64,000 nt of DNA from assembly GCA_016785225.1 (NCBI GenBank), contig JAFBJZ010000635.1, forward strand, positions 4,245,501-4,309,500, given 5' to 3'. Of this stretch, positions 1-53,362 are shown piece by piece (position 1 is the stretch's first letter; each line of letters begins with the position of its first letter). Origin of the DNA: Psettodes erumei. Lineage: Eukaryota; Chordata; Actinopteri; Pleuronectiformes; Psettodidae. Position numbers and translations under genes: made by a program. The notes under the pieces are model-generated. The model made no database searches. It had not been told where the DNA came from and was given only the letters and a program-made list of their open reading frames with translations.

Positions 1-513
1 GACACACACACACACACACCGTTTTATCCCGGAGAGCGCTTCAACCTGCTAACGTGCAGGGACAAGTCCAAAACCTCCCAATTACGCCGGCTGTCAGTAA
101 TCCATCCAGCTGAACGCCAGCGTTTCAAATCACTATTTACACACAGGAACGTCGGGGAACAAAAGAAGAAGAAGAAGCAGAAAGAAGTGGAAACGTGGTG
201 CGGCTCATCGTCGGAGGTCCAGCGGAGAAAAAAACAAGAAAATGTTTTACATGAGAAAAAGTCCTTTAAAAGGAAGCGTTAGAAAGTCGTGTAAATTCCA
301 GTGTGCGTGGTTAAAAGAGTCGCAGTAAATTCCTCCAGCAGCTGCTAACGGCAGAGCGTTTGTGAAGAAACATCCAGAACCAGAAACATCCAGAACTAGA
401 ACCAGGACCAGAAACAGGACCAGAGGTGAAGAGTCGGTGGCCGGGACGCCAGCTGCTCAGACTGAGGTGGAGCGGCTGCTGCTGCTGCTGCTCCACCGGG
501 CAAATACCTCACA

Positions 514-551
<38 letters not shown>

Positions 552-804
552 TGGACACACACCCACACCCACACACCCCCTCACACACACTGACTTATAT
601 AACAGGACAGAGCACAACCCAGTTTACTGAGAATTCAAGCAGCTGTTTGACAAAATTCTCTCTACCTGCCTTTCCCATCCCACACACACACACACACGTG
701 CACACACACACACACACACTTGTCTGCCTGTCTCCTCCTCATTTGTCCACACAGCTTTGAAAATAAACAGAGCAAGGTTTCCTCAGTACGTCCTTCCTCT
801 TCCT

Positions 805-807
<3 letters not shown>

Positions 808-860
<53 letters not shown>
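808..860. repeat. CA microsatellite
   Basis: Uninterrupted CA tract of about 53 bp in an afadin intron. Confidence 0.98.
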
Positions 861-862
<2 letters not shown>

Positions 863-1183
863 CTCAGCAGGAAACTCACAACACAAAGTCAGACGATGGG
901 TCTCCCTCGGCCTGAATTGCTCCGTCCATTTTGTCATTGAAAATAAAAAAGGGGAGAAAAAGTCGCACAACTTCAAACCACATGTTCGCACACACCTCCA
1001 CACGACAACATGAGCACCCCCCCCCCCCAACACACACACACTTCAGGGAACATTTAGAAAAGCCTCAGCTGAATTATGTAACCACCTGCCCCCCCAGAAA
1101 AAAAGGTCTCATAGGAAACGTATCAGTCAAAGTGGACATCCACCTGTGCTGCATTTTAAATTAAACCCCCAGTGATGTGGGAC

Positions 1184-1218
<35 letters not shown>

Positions 1219-1807
1219 ATCTAAATATTTAATCCACCTGTGATCCTGTCATCATTAATGATGACCACGATGAAGATTAGTGGTACAGTCACGATAAACG
1301 CGATCAGATGCAGCAATGACATTTTGTGTTTTTTTTTTTAAAAGTCCTGCTCAACTCAGCTGCATCTCAACGAGCGTGATTCATTTTTGTCCAGCAGATG
1401 TCGCCACTGTGCGACTTTGTCGACCTGTAGTAAACAGCGATGATGTGCGCCCTGTGTGAAGAAACCCTGAGGTGGAGGCGAAGGAATCGATCACATCTGT
1501 CCCTGTAGGCCGCAGTGTAGCAGCAAATTTTCTGTTTGTTTGTTTACAGAATAATATGTCTACATATATACGTTTACACTTCACAGAGCAGGAATCTGTG
1601 CACTTCACCCACCCCCCACCCCGAAGGGTTGTGTTATTACATCAGAGGGGTGCGAACCAATAAACACGCAGACCCAGTCAGGCCGGCCCACCCTCTGTGC
1701 AGCGGCAAACTCCACGCACCACGTTCTGGTCTGAGTCGCTCTGTTTAGTCTCTGCAGCGCCGTCAGACTCAACAGTGAAATCAGTCTGTTTAAAAAAAAC
1801 AGCAGCC

Positions 1808-1808
1808 T

Positions 1809-1880
<72 letters not shown>
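1808..1880. repeat. CA microsatellite with CG core
   Basis: CA repeat interrupted near its left end by CGCGCGCG, about 73 bp. Alternating purine-pyrimidine sequence of this kind can adopt Z-DNA. Confidence 0.97.
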
Positions 1881-1881
<1 letters not shown>

Positions 1882-1950
1882 CACAATCCAACTCCACAGC
1901 TCAGATATAAAAAACACACTCAAACTATTTTTGGACTTCCTGCTGTGCTC

Positions 1951-1981
<31 letters not shown>

Positions 1982-2085
1982 ACATGTGCCGTCGCTCACC
2001 AACAGAAGTTCCTCAAAATGTTCAGATTTAACCCTTCACACACACACACACACACACACACACATTTCCAGGTGGTGTTTCTTAC

Positions 2086-40325
<38,240 letters not shown>

Positions 40326-40640
40326 GGTGGACAGCGTTTGTGACCCTGTCCGTGCGTCCGTCGGCACTGTAAAATAAAACTTCCCGTAGCGGTAAGTCCA
40401 CAGGAGAGGGGGGAACGCCGCCGCGGTCGCCGAAGGTTCCGGTCTGCCGTTTTTTCTGTTTTTTTTCTTATCGCGGGGACTTGGTGCGGTCCGACTCTCT
40501 GCTCACCGACCGACCTGCTGTCTGATCTGCTCCTGCCTCGCGTTCCCGATGCGGCTCCGCGCGCCCCCGAGCCACTCTGGACGCGTCTGCGTGAACGCGC
40601 ACAACTGTTAACCGTTTGAGGTCCTATAAACGCGATGGAT
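40326..40640 (-). promoter_or_regulatory. afdn: GC/CpG-rich region immediately upstream of the afadin start codon (putative promoter/5'UTR)
   Basis: The sequence above the start codon turns markedly GC- and CpG-rich (for example around 40405-40430 and 40540-40600) and then drops to AT-rich sequence beyond 40,650. That pattern fits a CpG-island promoter. No TATA box in the minus orientation was identified and the transcription start cannot be placed. Confidence 0.5.
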
Positions 40641-41531
40641 GCCGCCGTTTTAATCCACTAACCGTGGTAGATGGGGTTAACTGTAAGCACTGTGTGTAAG
40701 AAGAGGGTTACGTCAGTATGTTTTAATTAAGGCCGTTTTATTTAAGTATGTAACCAATTTATTTTTTATTACTAATGATCAAAATCCACGTATGTGCATG
40801 TTGTTAATGAGCCAATTATTTTATTCTGACAAATTATCATATTATTATTATTTTGGTTGCATATAAACATATACTGTAGAAGAAATAATGTATACAAAGA
40901 CGTGTACATAGTGTATTGTACGTGCAAACACACATTTGCCTTATTTACATGAGTTTAAAGTAAACAGTGCAGGGGAGGTAAGAAGCTAGAAGTTTACACA
41001 GCCCTCACCTAAAAACAAAGTAAACAGAATTATATTAACCCTGTCATTAAAAGTGTAAAAAAAAAAAAAATCAGTGCAGTGGAAGCAAGTAATTCATGTA
41101 ATTCTTTTCATTTGGCAGGACAAATATACCAAATTAAGCTAATCATCATCAATATATTTTTGAATTTTTATGCTTTAATGCTTTAAACTTTTGGCTTTTT
41201 TAAGAGAAATGAACTTCTCACAGTTATCCACATGTCAGAAAGCAGTGGGAGAGGAGCACTCTTTTTCTTTTCTCTTGTTATATTACCTCCTAGTACTGTC
41301 CTGGTCAGCAGGTGCTGAATGCCACACAACACTGCCAAGACAAAACAGCACACACACACACACATTCCCTCACTGTATTTCACAGCGCAGTGGCTGTAAA
41401 CACAGGCAGCAGTGCACAAATCAATCAATCTATCTTTCTATCTGTCTGGAAAATCTGTAAAACCCAGGCCTCCATTTTAAAAAAAAGTTAAGTCTTACTA
41501 AACTTTGCAGATAGTTTCTTCATGATGCGAG

Positions 41532-41578
<47 letters not shown>

Positions 41579-41705
41579 CTTATCTGTGCATATGGGATGG
41601 AGGAACCAATGTCTTCAGCCGTACCGAACTGATAACTCCTGCCACTGCAGGATTTCTTCCTTTTATGTCAACGCTCATCATGATATAATCAGCTGAGGCT
41701 CACTT

Positions 41706-41740
<35 letters not shown>

Positions 41741-41919
41741 TGGGTTGTACTCCATGTGTGGCATGAGTGCTCAATCATGTAAACACCGGCTCTTATTAAC
41801 ACGCGACCGTCAGTGGCTCTGAAAAGGTCAGCGAATATCAGGCAGATACATGTGAAATGCCAGGAAGACAACGGTGATGGCATGCACCAAAAATAGCAGT
41901 GATGCAGCGGCGTGGTTAG

Positions 41920-41958
<39 letters not shown>

Positions 41959-42736
41959 ACTCCCCCAGACTGGGTGAGGAACTGTAACTCCTTCTAAACA
42001 CATTAGTCACCATGCCTGAAATTTGCGGGTGTCGGTGTCTAATGGTCGAGTGCTGCGCTGACATCATGTGTGAGTAATGGATGAAAAAATAACAGAAGCT
42101 TTTATCAGAGTGGTTGATCCTGAAGTGGACTGAGAGAAAAGTAAACAAGTGAAGGAATTAGAAATGTAATCTCCCATCAAAGCTGTTTGTAGCGCAGTTG
42201 AATTTCTCTAAACGAAACTAAGGAATGAAGCCAGCACATGAGAGTCAGATAATGTCAACATTCTTTTACTTTCAGTGATTATTGATTATCGTCTGCTACT
42301 TAACTCCTCTACATCTGCCTGACAGCTACAGCTACTTCTACAGCTTAAGATTTTACCCACAATATAGACAGAATCAGTATATGTTGCTGCTTAAAATGGT
42401 TAAAATGGACCTTTTCCTTTCAGATAAAGGAGTTGAAGCACTTCCTCCAGCACTGGGGAGAAAATACAGCACGTGAATCATGGCTGAACTCATCTGAAAC
42501 CGAGCAGCAGAAGTAAGAAAACCACAACAGGAAACCAACTTCACCAGATAACCCTGCTACTTCCTGTATCAGCAGCATTATTGCTGCTTCAGCGGCCACA
42601 CACACACACACACACTCAGACAGAAATTACACTGATTGTCATAAATACCGCTTCCAGTTTAGCCACCAGTATATTCACTGGGCAGCTCCAGTAAGTGGAG
42701 GAGTCGGTTCATCCATCAGGTTCTGAGATCATCTGT

Positions 42737-42770
<34 letters not shown>

Positions 42771-45700
42771 GTGTGATGTCCTCATCCTTCCAACACTTAT
42801 CTACTATTTTGTCTCCTACTCTGTCAGCTTTTAAAATGAACTGTGATAACATGCGGTCATGCAGTGAGTGCCGCTCCTTATCTTACTGACAGTAACAGTC
42901 CCAAACTCTGATTGTTTTATCTTCCTGGTTTGTTGAAAGCACAAAAGCGCAAAACAGTAAGACTAAAGACAAAACGTTGCGAGCTGCAGAATAGAAACAC
43001 GGGATAACAGACACCCGAGGAGATTGTTCGGCATCACAATGAGCGTGTGGCGCGCAGTCATACCAGCAAACTTACTCACGAAACAACCAGATTCAGTTTG
43101 GATAAAAGGGAAACGCTGCAGAGAGAACAAAATGAGGAAGCAGGCGAGAGGAGGGAGGGGAATGATATGTTCTGAGCTCTTTCCCAGTTTGGTGTGGTGG
43201 GACCTGACTGGTCTGCACAGAGCCCCCACATCCCCACAACCTTTGGGGTGAACCGGGGCCTGGCCTCATTAGACCTCCTGTGGACTGAGCCGGGGCACAT
43301 CCCCGCCGGCCGGTTTTAAAATGTGGTGGAAACTCTGAAACCACAAGAACAGAGTTTATTAGAGCAGCACATTAATGCCCATGTTAATTTTTTCTTTCTG
43401 GTAGATGTTCAACAATCACACCTGGGTGCAATTTCAGGGTATCCACATACTCGTTTTGCTATGTAGTGTAAATTTGTTTGGTTGTAATTTGGGTGAGCTG
43501 TTTTAGCTTTCATCAGTTTGGTAGAAATTCACTTAAATTATTTCTACAGATTGTGAAATGTGTGAAATTCTCCTACGATCTTTCATGTATTTCTGCAAAG
43601 AGGGCGAGACCTGACCTCTCACCTTTGCATTTGAGCGCTATACTCAGTCTGAGGCGGCTCCCCTTAATTCATCATCGCCTGCGAGGCGTGCACGGCGGCG
43701 TCTAAAGGTTAAATTTACTGCAGTCGTGGTAAACTGCCGCCTTTTTCATCATCAGATCTGTACTCCGCTGTGGAACCAAGTTTTTAGAAATACGGCTCGG
43801 CCGGGAGGTTGGGGGTGGGGGCGAATGAGCACATGCATGAAGTGGGTGGTGCCAGATAATAAAAACAACAAATGGATCAAGATGGAGAAGAAGGAAAGTG
43901 ATGAGAGAAGATGGGAGAAAAGGAGGGAGGAGGCAGATGGAGGGATGTAGAGGAGGCCCAAACTGAAACGACATTTTGTGAAACTAAAATTTCCCTTCAT
44001 GACGAGCGAGGTCAGAACCTGCTCTTTGTCTTAATCTCAAACAAAAAAGTACAGATTAATCTCCCAATTTCATTAGAAAGTTTCACTTTATCAGACCCTC
44101 CCTTTTAACAACATAATCTTTATCCCTCTGATTTCTAAGGGAGGTGAAAATATCCATGGGGAGGGAGCTTTAAATAAAATTAGCCTGGATTGTGATCAGT
44201 AGCTTCTTAGACTGATAAGAGAGGAAAATGTCACGGAGCTCAGACTGAGAAATGAAGGTCTGAACTGGTTTGAAATCAGCTTTTCTTCTCTAAAGAAACC
44301 TGAGAAATCCTTCACTAACCCAGAGGATAAAATAAACTGAGTTAAACATAAAGAGCCTCCTCGCACATTAGCTATATGAGGAGTTTTTTAACATAATGCA
44401 AGATACCAAGGCCTCAACAAGGTCAATTATAGATTATTAGCATTACAGTAGGATGAGTTACTATTGTTTAAGTTATGACTGCACTCCTCAGAACCTCACA
44501 TCCACACTCAAAGTGAATGCTCTCTTTATACCTGAACTAAACAAAGACATGCGACCAGACATGCAGGTAAAAAAATGTGTCTGTGTCTCTGCCCGGCGGC
44601 GTGATTCAGGGCGTTATCTGTCCGCACACCTTTCTTATATATTTTCTTTTCCTGTTCTGTTCTCGCCATCTGTTGCTCGTATTCCAAGAGAAACACTGGT
44701 TTCTCCAGCGCCGCTCAACAGGAAACATCTGCTGCGGCGTGAAATGTGACTGTACAGGATCCGCGCAGAGGTACTGCATGGATTTAAAGGTGTGAACAAA
44801 TGACTGGAAGCTCTTGTAACATAAATAACACGGCCACTGAGAGTATAGCCGGATGAATTACACCAGTGCATATACAGTGCATATCTGTCTTTCTCTTCCT
44901 GCGCATGTAGATGCTTCCATTTATTTGAAATAGGACCAAAAACCCTCTGGATTAGAGCCAGAAGACATCATGCAAAGCTCCCAGCTCATTCATCACATTC
45001 CTCTGTGACCAGTCATTAATATAATCGACGACTGATCGCATGGAGCTCATTGGCTGTCCACATTCAGCTCAGAGATCGATACACGGCTGGACGTAGCTGC
45101 TCTGTTTCAAAATGCCAGACTTTTGCGAGAGAGAGAGAGACCGTGCACATGTGCAGTGTGTGACCTAGATATCAGGGATTAACCCACGCTGAATAAATGT
45201 TACCCTAACAGGATTAAGATGAAGCTGCACAGGTGAGTGCACAAGATTTTAGTTTTTGCACTGTAAAAAAAAAAAAGAGCCACGCAACAATCAAAAAATA
45301 AAAGTTGTTTGACCTAACAGTCACAGAAGTTTGTCCCTCTCATACAGAACACGGCAGGCCAGGGTAGGGTTGGGTGAGATGTGGTGAGGCTTCAGTGCGA
45401 TGTTTGGAAGAAACATGGCATCGATTTTAAATGGGAAATTAACAGCGGTCTAAATGTGTCGTCCACCCAGCCGTCCACAGAGACCTCGCTTTGTCGCCGC
45501 GGCGTCACTTTTTACAGCAGAACCGAGCGCTCGCAGAGGTCAAAGTGAAACCTGGTGAGCGGTGGCAAGGAAACCTTCCCCCAGTGCTTATGTGAGGGAG
45601 CAGAGAGCGCAAACACAAAACCACTGCAGCTTATTAGCAGCGTTGCACCATCCACTTTTACATAACTGTGCTCCTGCAAAGTACAAGCATTACAAATACT

Positions 45701-48700
45701 AAAATCACGATCTGCTGTTCAGAGAGGGGGTTTCATCAGTCGTCTGACTCAGCGTTCCTTCTCCTGCTGCTTGGAAACAAATCAATAAATGAACAACAGC
45801 ACAAACACACAAATAGGCCACTGCATGCCGACACGTACAACTTATACATGATATATAATACATATTCCACAGGCTGTAACGTATGCACATGCACAGAACC
45901 GTGACTCATTGTTTTTTTGTCCTCTAACACCCCCCTCCTTCCTCAGTGACAAATATCCCGCACTGTTAATGACACATTAGTGTGCTTTGTTTGTCAGACA
46001 GGCCGGCCATTGTCGACCTAACTCGGGGGACTTCATCATATGTCGTTAAGGTTGTGTTTGTGCTTCTAATGAGTTGCCATGTATGGAGCCCGTCCAGCTC
46101 ATATCACAGAGAACAGTGTGGCACAGTGTCGCTGATGGCAGCCAGAGCGCCACTAATTGGTTTTAATGGATTGTTTAAGGTGGAATTTTACCACGTTCTT
46201 CACGCACCGTTCCTGCAGCGATCCAACGCTCCACTTTCATTTTCCAAATAAACGTTTTCACTCTTGTTTCAGACTTTACGACACAAGGCGAGTTGAGAGT
46301 TGCCTTAATGAAGAGCTCCATGCAGGAACCCCTTTAAATAAGTGGGAAACTCCCAGCATTAACTGTTGGTGAACAACGTAAATCAAACGTGACCTATATA
46401 AGTGAACATGTTACAGACGCAGGCTGTACCTGTCCATCCGTTCATGCTGCGTGTGCTGTGCGTGGATGGTGGAGCCGCGTGCGAGAGGCTCTGCAGCATC
46501 TGTTGATCCGTCCTGTTGACTGAACATCTATTAGTCATGAACCACGGTGGAGGTTGCTCCACCCACACACAGCTGACATGGTTTTCCCCTGTTGTTAGCG
46601 TCTGAGGCTCCTGAAGCAAATTCATTTTTCAACCATTCCCAATGTTTTTTTTTCTTTTGTCCTTCATGCATCTGTACTTCACAACTGTCCGTTTACATTC
46701 TGTCGACTTGCTCCTCTCTCGGGTTTTGTGTGTGCTTGCAGCAGTTGGTTCTCAGCTGGCCCAGTTTCCACAGAAGTTTTATCCTCTGTCGAACACTGTA
46801 AAGTAATCAGCTGCGCTTCCTCTCTGTTATTAGGTGGCCGGGCCTGCAGGCTGGCCGCCTATTGTCACTGCATGTGTTGTGTTTCCTCTCCTTCTTCCTC
46901 TTCTTCTGATGTAACCTCTGCTGCCCAGTTCAGCCCAAACTACTGAGTTCACACTAAAACTCTCAAGTCTGATTCCCCTTTAACCCAAAGTGTTTATTAT
47001 GAAGAAAGAGTATCATACATTTCAGATTTAATGCTGCGTCTATAAAGTTCTTCACTGTCTACAAACGTTATATAAACTCCGCTCTATTTTAAGAATTTGT
47101 GAGGGATATTTTCTGCCTTTATTTGAGAGTTGACAGGAAACTCGAGGAGAGAGAGGGGGCATTCATTTGCACAAGGGAAGCTGCTGCTGTTCTGTTCTGT
47201 CCTGTCTGTAACAAACACATCCATTTGCTTCTACACTGTCAAACAAGCAATTAAAACAGCAACGGAGTGAAAGGGGAACATCTTTGTTTTGTCTCGCCGC
47301 GCTGACCATCTGCAATCCGCCGAGACTTATTAAGTTTCTGCGGCGCTCCCGACACTGATGCAAAGCGAAGCGGGAACATGCCAGACAGGAGGAGGAGGAG
47401 TGGACTTTTTAAAAAATGAAAGAAGAGAAAGGGAAAGAAATGTTTGGGAGGAGAGGAAGGAACCAGAGGAGGTGACAGGCCCGCAGAGAGGAGCTGAGTT
47501 TCACAGATGTTGACGGGGCGTCTGGGAAAGGCATCGGCTGCTGCGGTTACAAGCGCGGAGGATTCCTCTCCGAACCTGGATTCTTAAAACAGCTGCAGGG
47601 AATGTTCTGGGCTGACGCACGTTAACATTACAACTGGGCTGGAATAATCTGGGGAGCGCTTGCTTGGATTATGGAAAACAAACAGGGTGAAGATGGCAGG
47701 TCGCTGTAGAAGAACAACATCTTATGGCTCCTCACGCCTGGCCAGAACCTCAGTAAACACTGATTTACCACGTTTCAGTGTATTAATCACATTTTATATA
47801 AATGAAGTTTCTACAACATGATGGATGAAGTATGAAGCTCAGTTTGCTAACTTTGTGGATATTCAGAAAGGACCCTGACATGTTGGAAAAAGCTCCAGGA
47901 ACGCTAGTTACCAACACCAAATTAAAAAGCTTTGGGCTGTTTTTCTGTTGCCACAATTAGCTTCACAATTCATTATCAGCTGCACCAGTTAGCCAGACTC
48001 AGTGTATTAATCTATATTAGTCAAAGGGAGAAGATGGCTGACAGTGATCTCTTTATGGCTCTACAGTGGCTGACTACTTCACAGGTTTTATCATGTTCCC
48101 AGAGATAAAAAAAAAAAAAATAGCTGCAGAAAGAGTCGGCGAGTCGGGCTGAGGCTGGAATAAAAAAAAAACCAGCTGATCCTCACTTTGGAGGATTTGT
48201 CCTCAGAAGCACAAGAAGAAGAAGAACATATGCAAACACTGGACTCCCTCTGCCAGACAGATGGAGAGACCATCAGTCCGCTCGGCAAGCGGAGAGGATG
48301 AAGAGTGTCCTCGTTTGAACCAGGAGCAGCTGTCATTCAGCAGAAGAAGAAGAAGAAGAAAAAGAAGAAGGTTCCAGCCCCTCCCTTCATCCTCTGGCTC
48401 TCCGCCCGCACGGCGTGTTTAAGCTGCATCGATGGCGTCCACCCACACAGAGGTCAAAACAGCGTTGCTAAATAAACCCTGTCTGTCAGCTCGTTGTAAC
48501 GCAGCAGCAGAGCCGGTGAATCACAGCAAAGCAGATGACACGTCTCCGTGAAGGCGGCGAGCGGACCACCCAGAGTATACGGCTCATTAACATTTAAAGG
48601 GGGGAACCGGGGATTAGCACAGGTCACATCATTCACAGGCCCGGTCTGCGTGCAAAGGTCGTTTAATTGAGCGGCGACGGTGACGGTTCTCAGAGTCATT

Positions 48701-49356
48701 AAAAAGTTTTTTTACACATTCAGACACCTGCAACATGCTGCAGGTATTCAGACCAGCTCAGCAGGTGAAGATAAAGGTGCATGCAGGTAAAGTGGGCCTT
48801 TACTGTAATCCATTACTCAGTCCCCTGCACTACATCACATTTAAACAGCATGTACTCCAGAAGTAGTCGAGGTGAACTGTGTATATTATCCAGGATGTTG
48901 TTTTTGAAGAGACATGTTCGCCTCTGTTGTCCTTGGCCAGGATTCAGAGGTGGTTTTCTCAAATCCTCTGCACGTCAGACCGCAAACATCTGCACGCCGT
49001 GACTTCCATGAACCTACGCTCCAACCATGTTTATGATGCAGCATTGTGTAAAAGTTCTTTTAATCATTAGATTCTAACAACACGATGCCGTCACTCTGCA
49101 GCAGGACGACACAGAACCTTCAGAAAGTCTATCAATTATCTATCAATGAAGTTCAATCTGTACTTAAGTAAAGTAAAGACACACTGGACAAACAAATACT
49201 ATAGTACTAATTAGATAAGGCCAGGGGTGTGTGTGTGTGTGTGTGTGTGTGTGTATCAGCCGCTGCCACTCAGCACCAGTCCATTAAGTCAGCCTTTGTC
49301 ACCATCACACTGTGACATACACACACACACACAAAAGCTCCTATAGAAACCAGTCA

Positions 49357-49406
<50 letters not shown>

Positions 49407-49964
49407 CAGATATTATCAGCTGACTGAATGAGTCTTAATGGCTGCATACATGATATGAGGCTCACACACTGTGGAGAAAGCTGAGTGTGTATCATTTAAA
49501 GGTACATTTCACTCAATCATTAAAGATGGACACCAAAGTTCCCACATCCAGTAAAGAGCAGGACAGAGTCACTAATGTCATGAGCTTTAATTCTAAGTGC
49601 TTTTTTTGACCTGTCAAATATATTTAGCAAATAAAAGGCCCTTGGTCATGAAAGTAACTGGTTTTGATTACAACTGCAGGCTCTCAGATAAAATACACTG
49701 TTTAATCCACTTGTTACAATCCAAATACAACAACTGTGTTTGGTTTTGGAAAAGGCTGCAAAAAACCCCCCGAACCAACTCTCATTCCTGCCCCTCTGCT
49801 CTCCGCTCGCTTTTTTTTTCTGGCCTGTGGAGAGAAACACCTGCAGGGAAGCAGTGGAGTCAAACACCGAGGGCTGCGCTGCCAGTCCAACCAGTTCCAT
49901 TAAATTCCAACGCAGAGACGGATCACGCGGCGTGAATGCTGCTACACCTGCCTGCTAACCTGTG

Positions 49965-50012
<48 letters not shown>

Positions 50013-50935
50013 TCTGTGCAGTATCAAGTGGCTGCTTCGCTCCTGAGAACAAAGGGATTGAGAGCGATTTGGCATCCCGTTTGTTGAGGTGATTAACACT
50101 TGCTGAGTTAAAAAAAAAACACACAAAAAACTGACAGAGAGTAGCGGAAGTGTTTCCAAGGTCACGTATGAAGTTTCACTCTCGACTCTTTAGTCAACGT
50201 GGACACGAAGCCCTTGAACTGCTTTAAAAAAGATTGTGATATGCTCAAAAGCTCCAGAATAGCTGCTAATGGTTGTGTTTATGGTAACCGTGGCTTTTTA
50301 TTAGCTAATTCTGGCGCCATTAAAAGTAACTGATGTGGCCATTGGTTTTTCCTGTTTGGCTCGCTGGATTACTTTGACACCGGAGAAAACGTCTGTTTTT
50401 TTAAGTGAATTTGTGAACGTGCTGCTGCAACAAGCTAAATCTGACTTGCTGTAATTCAGTGGATGCAGATAAAATAAGTTACGAGCATTTTGCGGCCTCA
50501 CACTAGCTGAATGCTTCCTGTGAATCACCAAGTAGCGGCTATTTGCTTTTTTAATAGGTTTTTCTCTTGATCCGTCTTCAAACCGTCCCCTCTGCTCCCA
50601 CAATGCAGTCGGTTCCTCTGTGTGCATCAACATAAAAAACAAAAAGAAAAACATTCAATGAGCAGATACAGTTCTCAGCTCCGTCGAGCTGAGAAGGAGC
50701 GGCCGTTTTCCTTTCTCCTCCTGCCTTTAGAAATGTGGAAAGTGCTCCTGGTCCTCTGCCATCGCTGCAATAAAAGGAAACACTTAAGCTGCCTACGTTT
50801 CCCACAGTCCTCAGCAGCAGGCAGGCAGAAACAAGCTGTAATTTGCCTGTCTAATTACCGGGCTATTTTTAAGTGGTGTGAGCGTGGTGGTGGGGGTGGA
50901 CACAAGACGCTATCGCGCTATTATACAGCACGCAC

Positions 50936-50966
<31 letters not shown>

Positions 50967-52074
50967 GCATTGAAAACGCCCCGAGCCTTACACAAACACA
51001 AGAATAGAGAAACACACACACACACACTGAGGATCTCCCAGAAGCTACAATAAAGCTGTCTCGGAGAGGAGAGGGGGAAAAGAGAGGATTGAGAGATAAA
51101 TGGAGAGCAGACAAAGAGAGAACTGAATAATTCATGGAAGTTTTTTTTTTCTGATGGAGCTTTCCTTTGTCATCATCTCTCCCTCCATTTTTTTTCTGGA
51201 TATCTCCACCTCACATGAACGGCACCGAGCAAAGAGGGGATGTTCTTGAACTTGTGCGTTTCTTTTTTCACCCCCCCCTGTCGAACCTTGATAAGAGCCA
51301 CAGTTTCTATTGACTTAATGAAAGGACGCGTGATGCGAGGCCTGTTTGTACTTCTGCGAGCGTGCACGTGACGCAGCAAAGAGGTCAGAGAGTATTCGTG
51401 TTCCTCAGGAGATCCTGCATCGTCGCATTTGTGGCCCTTTTTTGCTGAAATTTGTGCGTCTCTTATTTCTGCCGTTGATTTTTGCAGCTTGTGTTATTTT
51501 CCGCTTTATCTCGACGTCAGACGCGATAATTCTAATCTTACATCTGCTCCCTCTCTGTTCCTGCATAACCAAACAGAAGCAACGGCAGATACGGAACAAC
51601 ACGGCTTTTATAATTCAGGCGCGTTTATTCATTATCTGAACGATGCTGCGTTCGGAGCAAACGCTGCCTGAAGAAAACTATCATCTTCAATCCAATCCTG
51701 TTTTATTTGTACAGCGCTGCTTCCAACATTCAATATCTTCAAACTGTTTTTACACATCACATCCATTTCCATATAATCAGCTCATTTATGTCTAAAAATA
51801 TTAAATTGCTGCTGCGTGGCTGGAAAAAATATTTCCCTTTACTGTACAAACCTCTGAACCTCAGTCACACATTTCTCTCTCTCTCTGTGCGTTGTGTGTG
51901 TGTGTGTGTGTCTGTCTTTGTGTGTGTCATTCAGCTAAATAAAGCCGTGGAGTGTAGGGCTCAGCATCTCTGCTCTGCCTTTTCATTGTGTTGCTGGGAA
52001 AGCGACAGTAACAACCCCGCGGATGATGCACCATGTCAGCAAACACATAACAATGGATTGTCTGGTGTGTGTCC

Positions 52075-52120
<46 letters not shown>

Positions 52121-53324
52121 CACAATGGATGCTTTGGGAGTGACTCCCGGCTGTCACCAGTGTAAAACACTAAGCCGCGCACACAAATGGTGGCGGAGAT
52201 AAAAATATCAAAACACCCTGTGAAGCAGCAGCAGCCTGCAGGGAGATTCATGCATTTGTTTATTTGTGTTTTCCTGGAGCAGCTGCGGCTGTGTATGTGG
52301 ATCGATTCCTGCAAATACACCCATTAACCAATCGCATCCGAGCGTCAATCAATGAGCTAATGACCATCACGTTACAGGACACACAAAGCCTGACCCGACA
52401 TAACACACACACACAATGAGCTCATCCTCTGGTCGAAGCTGCAGAAAATAGTGAAACCGCTAACGACGGGCTAACTGCTGAAACACCCACACGCGTGTGT
52501 CACCGCGGCTGGAAGGGGCCCGACACCGAAACACAGAGGCCTCGCCACAGATGACCAGCTGCTAACAGCAACAACAAACGTTAAAATACAAAAAACGGTT
52601 CGTGAAGCCTGAGAGCTGCCGCCGTGTGGTTAGCGTCAGTTTCTTCTTCTGCTCCTTCGGTTCTCCACATCCATCTTGTTTCATGTGTGTGAAAATCAAT
52701 GGGCTCTTCACTGAAACCAGCTCATTACAGCCACTTCCTGCTCATCATCGTCATCATCATAATGTGCACGGATATCCGGTGTGTTATTGATTGCGTCTTA
52801 AATAAGCATTTAATTAATCAAACTGAGGCTTGAGTTCGGGGGGTGGGGGGTGAGTGGAGCCAATCCTTACACTTCCTGCTCAGAACCTAATTAACACTCA
52901 CAGAAATATGTGAATATTTAATAATTAAAGATCATTATGAAAAAGCTAATGCAGTTTAAATACTGCAAACCTCTTTTTTCCCTCTGTGTTAGATTATTTG
53001 GTTTCTCAAACAGCATTAAAGCGAGTTTACATTTATCCTGATTTTGGCTGTTCTCTTCCAAACAGCGCGGCACTGGCTGTTATTGTTGTTGTGAGGGGAA
53101 GGAAGTCGGTGGCGTCTCCCGCTTTCCTTTCCCTCGTCCTCTCTGAACGATAACCTCTGACCTCTGCCCTCACCTCAGCTCCACCTCTTTGTTCCTACCT
53201 TTGCCAGGAATGCACATTTGAGCGTGAAGAGTCGATGCAGGCTATAAACAAACCCATTTCTCTCCAAAATGATGAGACATTATGACCATTATGAGACAAT
53301 GAGCCCCTGGATATAGACATAGAC

Positions 53325-53362
53325 ACCCCCACCCCACCCCACCCCACCCACCCACCCACCCA
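53325..53362. repeat. C-rich CCCCA/CCCA tandem repeat
   Basis: Eight regularly spaced C3-C5 runs separated by single A. The minus strand satisfies a G-quadruplex pattern. Confidence 0.9.

Larger units (their letters stand above)
1..2085. other. Afadin intron after the first PDZ exon, repeat-rich
   Basis: No coding segment can be supported. CA tracts lie at 1-20, 520-550, 682-719, 808-860, 1186-1216, 1808-1880 (with a CGCGCGCG core), 1955-1981 and 2036-2064. Apparent frames here read HTHT or CVCV and are repeat artefacts. Confidence 0.8.

Noticed and set aside
520..860. Long open frames of repeated His-Thr or Val-Cys
   Set aside because: They are translations of CA/TG microsatellites; the same artefact recurs throughout the window and has no splice or homology support.
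40326..40367. N-terminal extension of afadin from 40367
   Set aside because: It begins with GTG, not ATG; the conserved ATG at 40325 is the first usable start.
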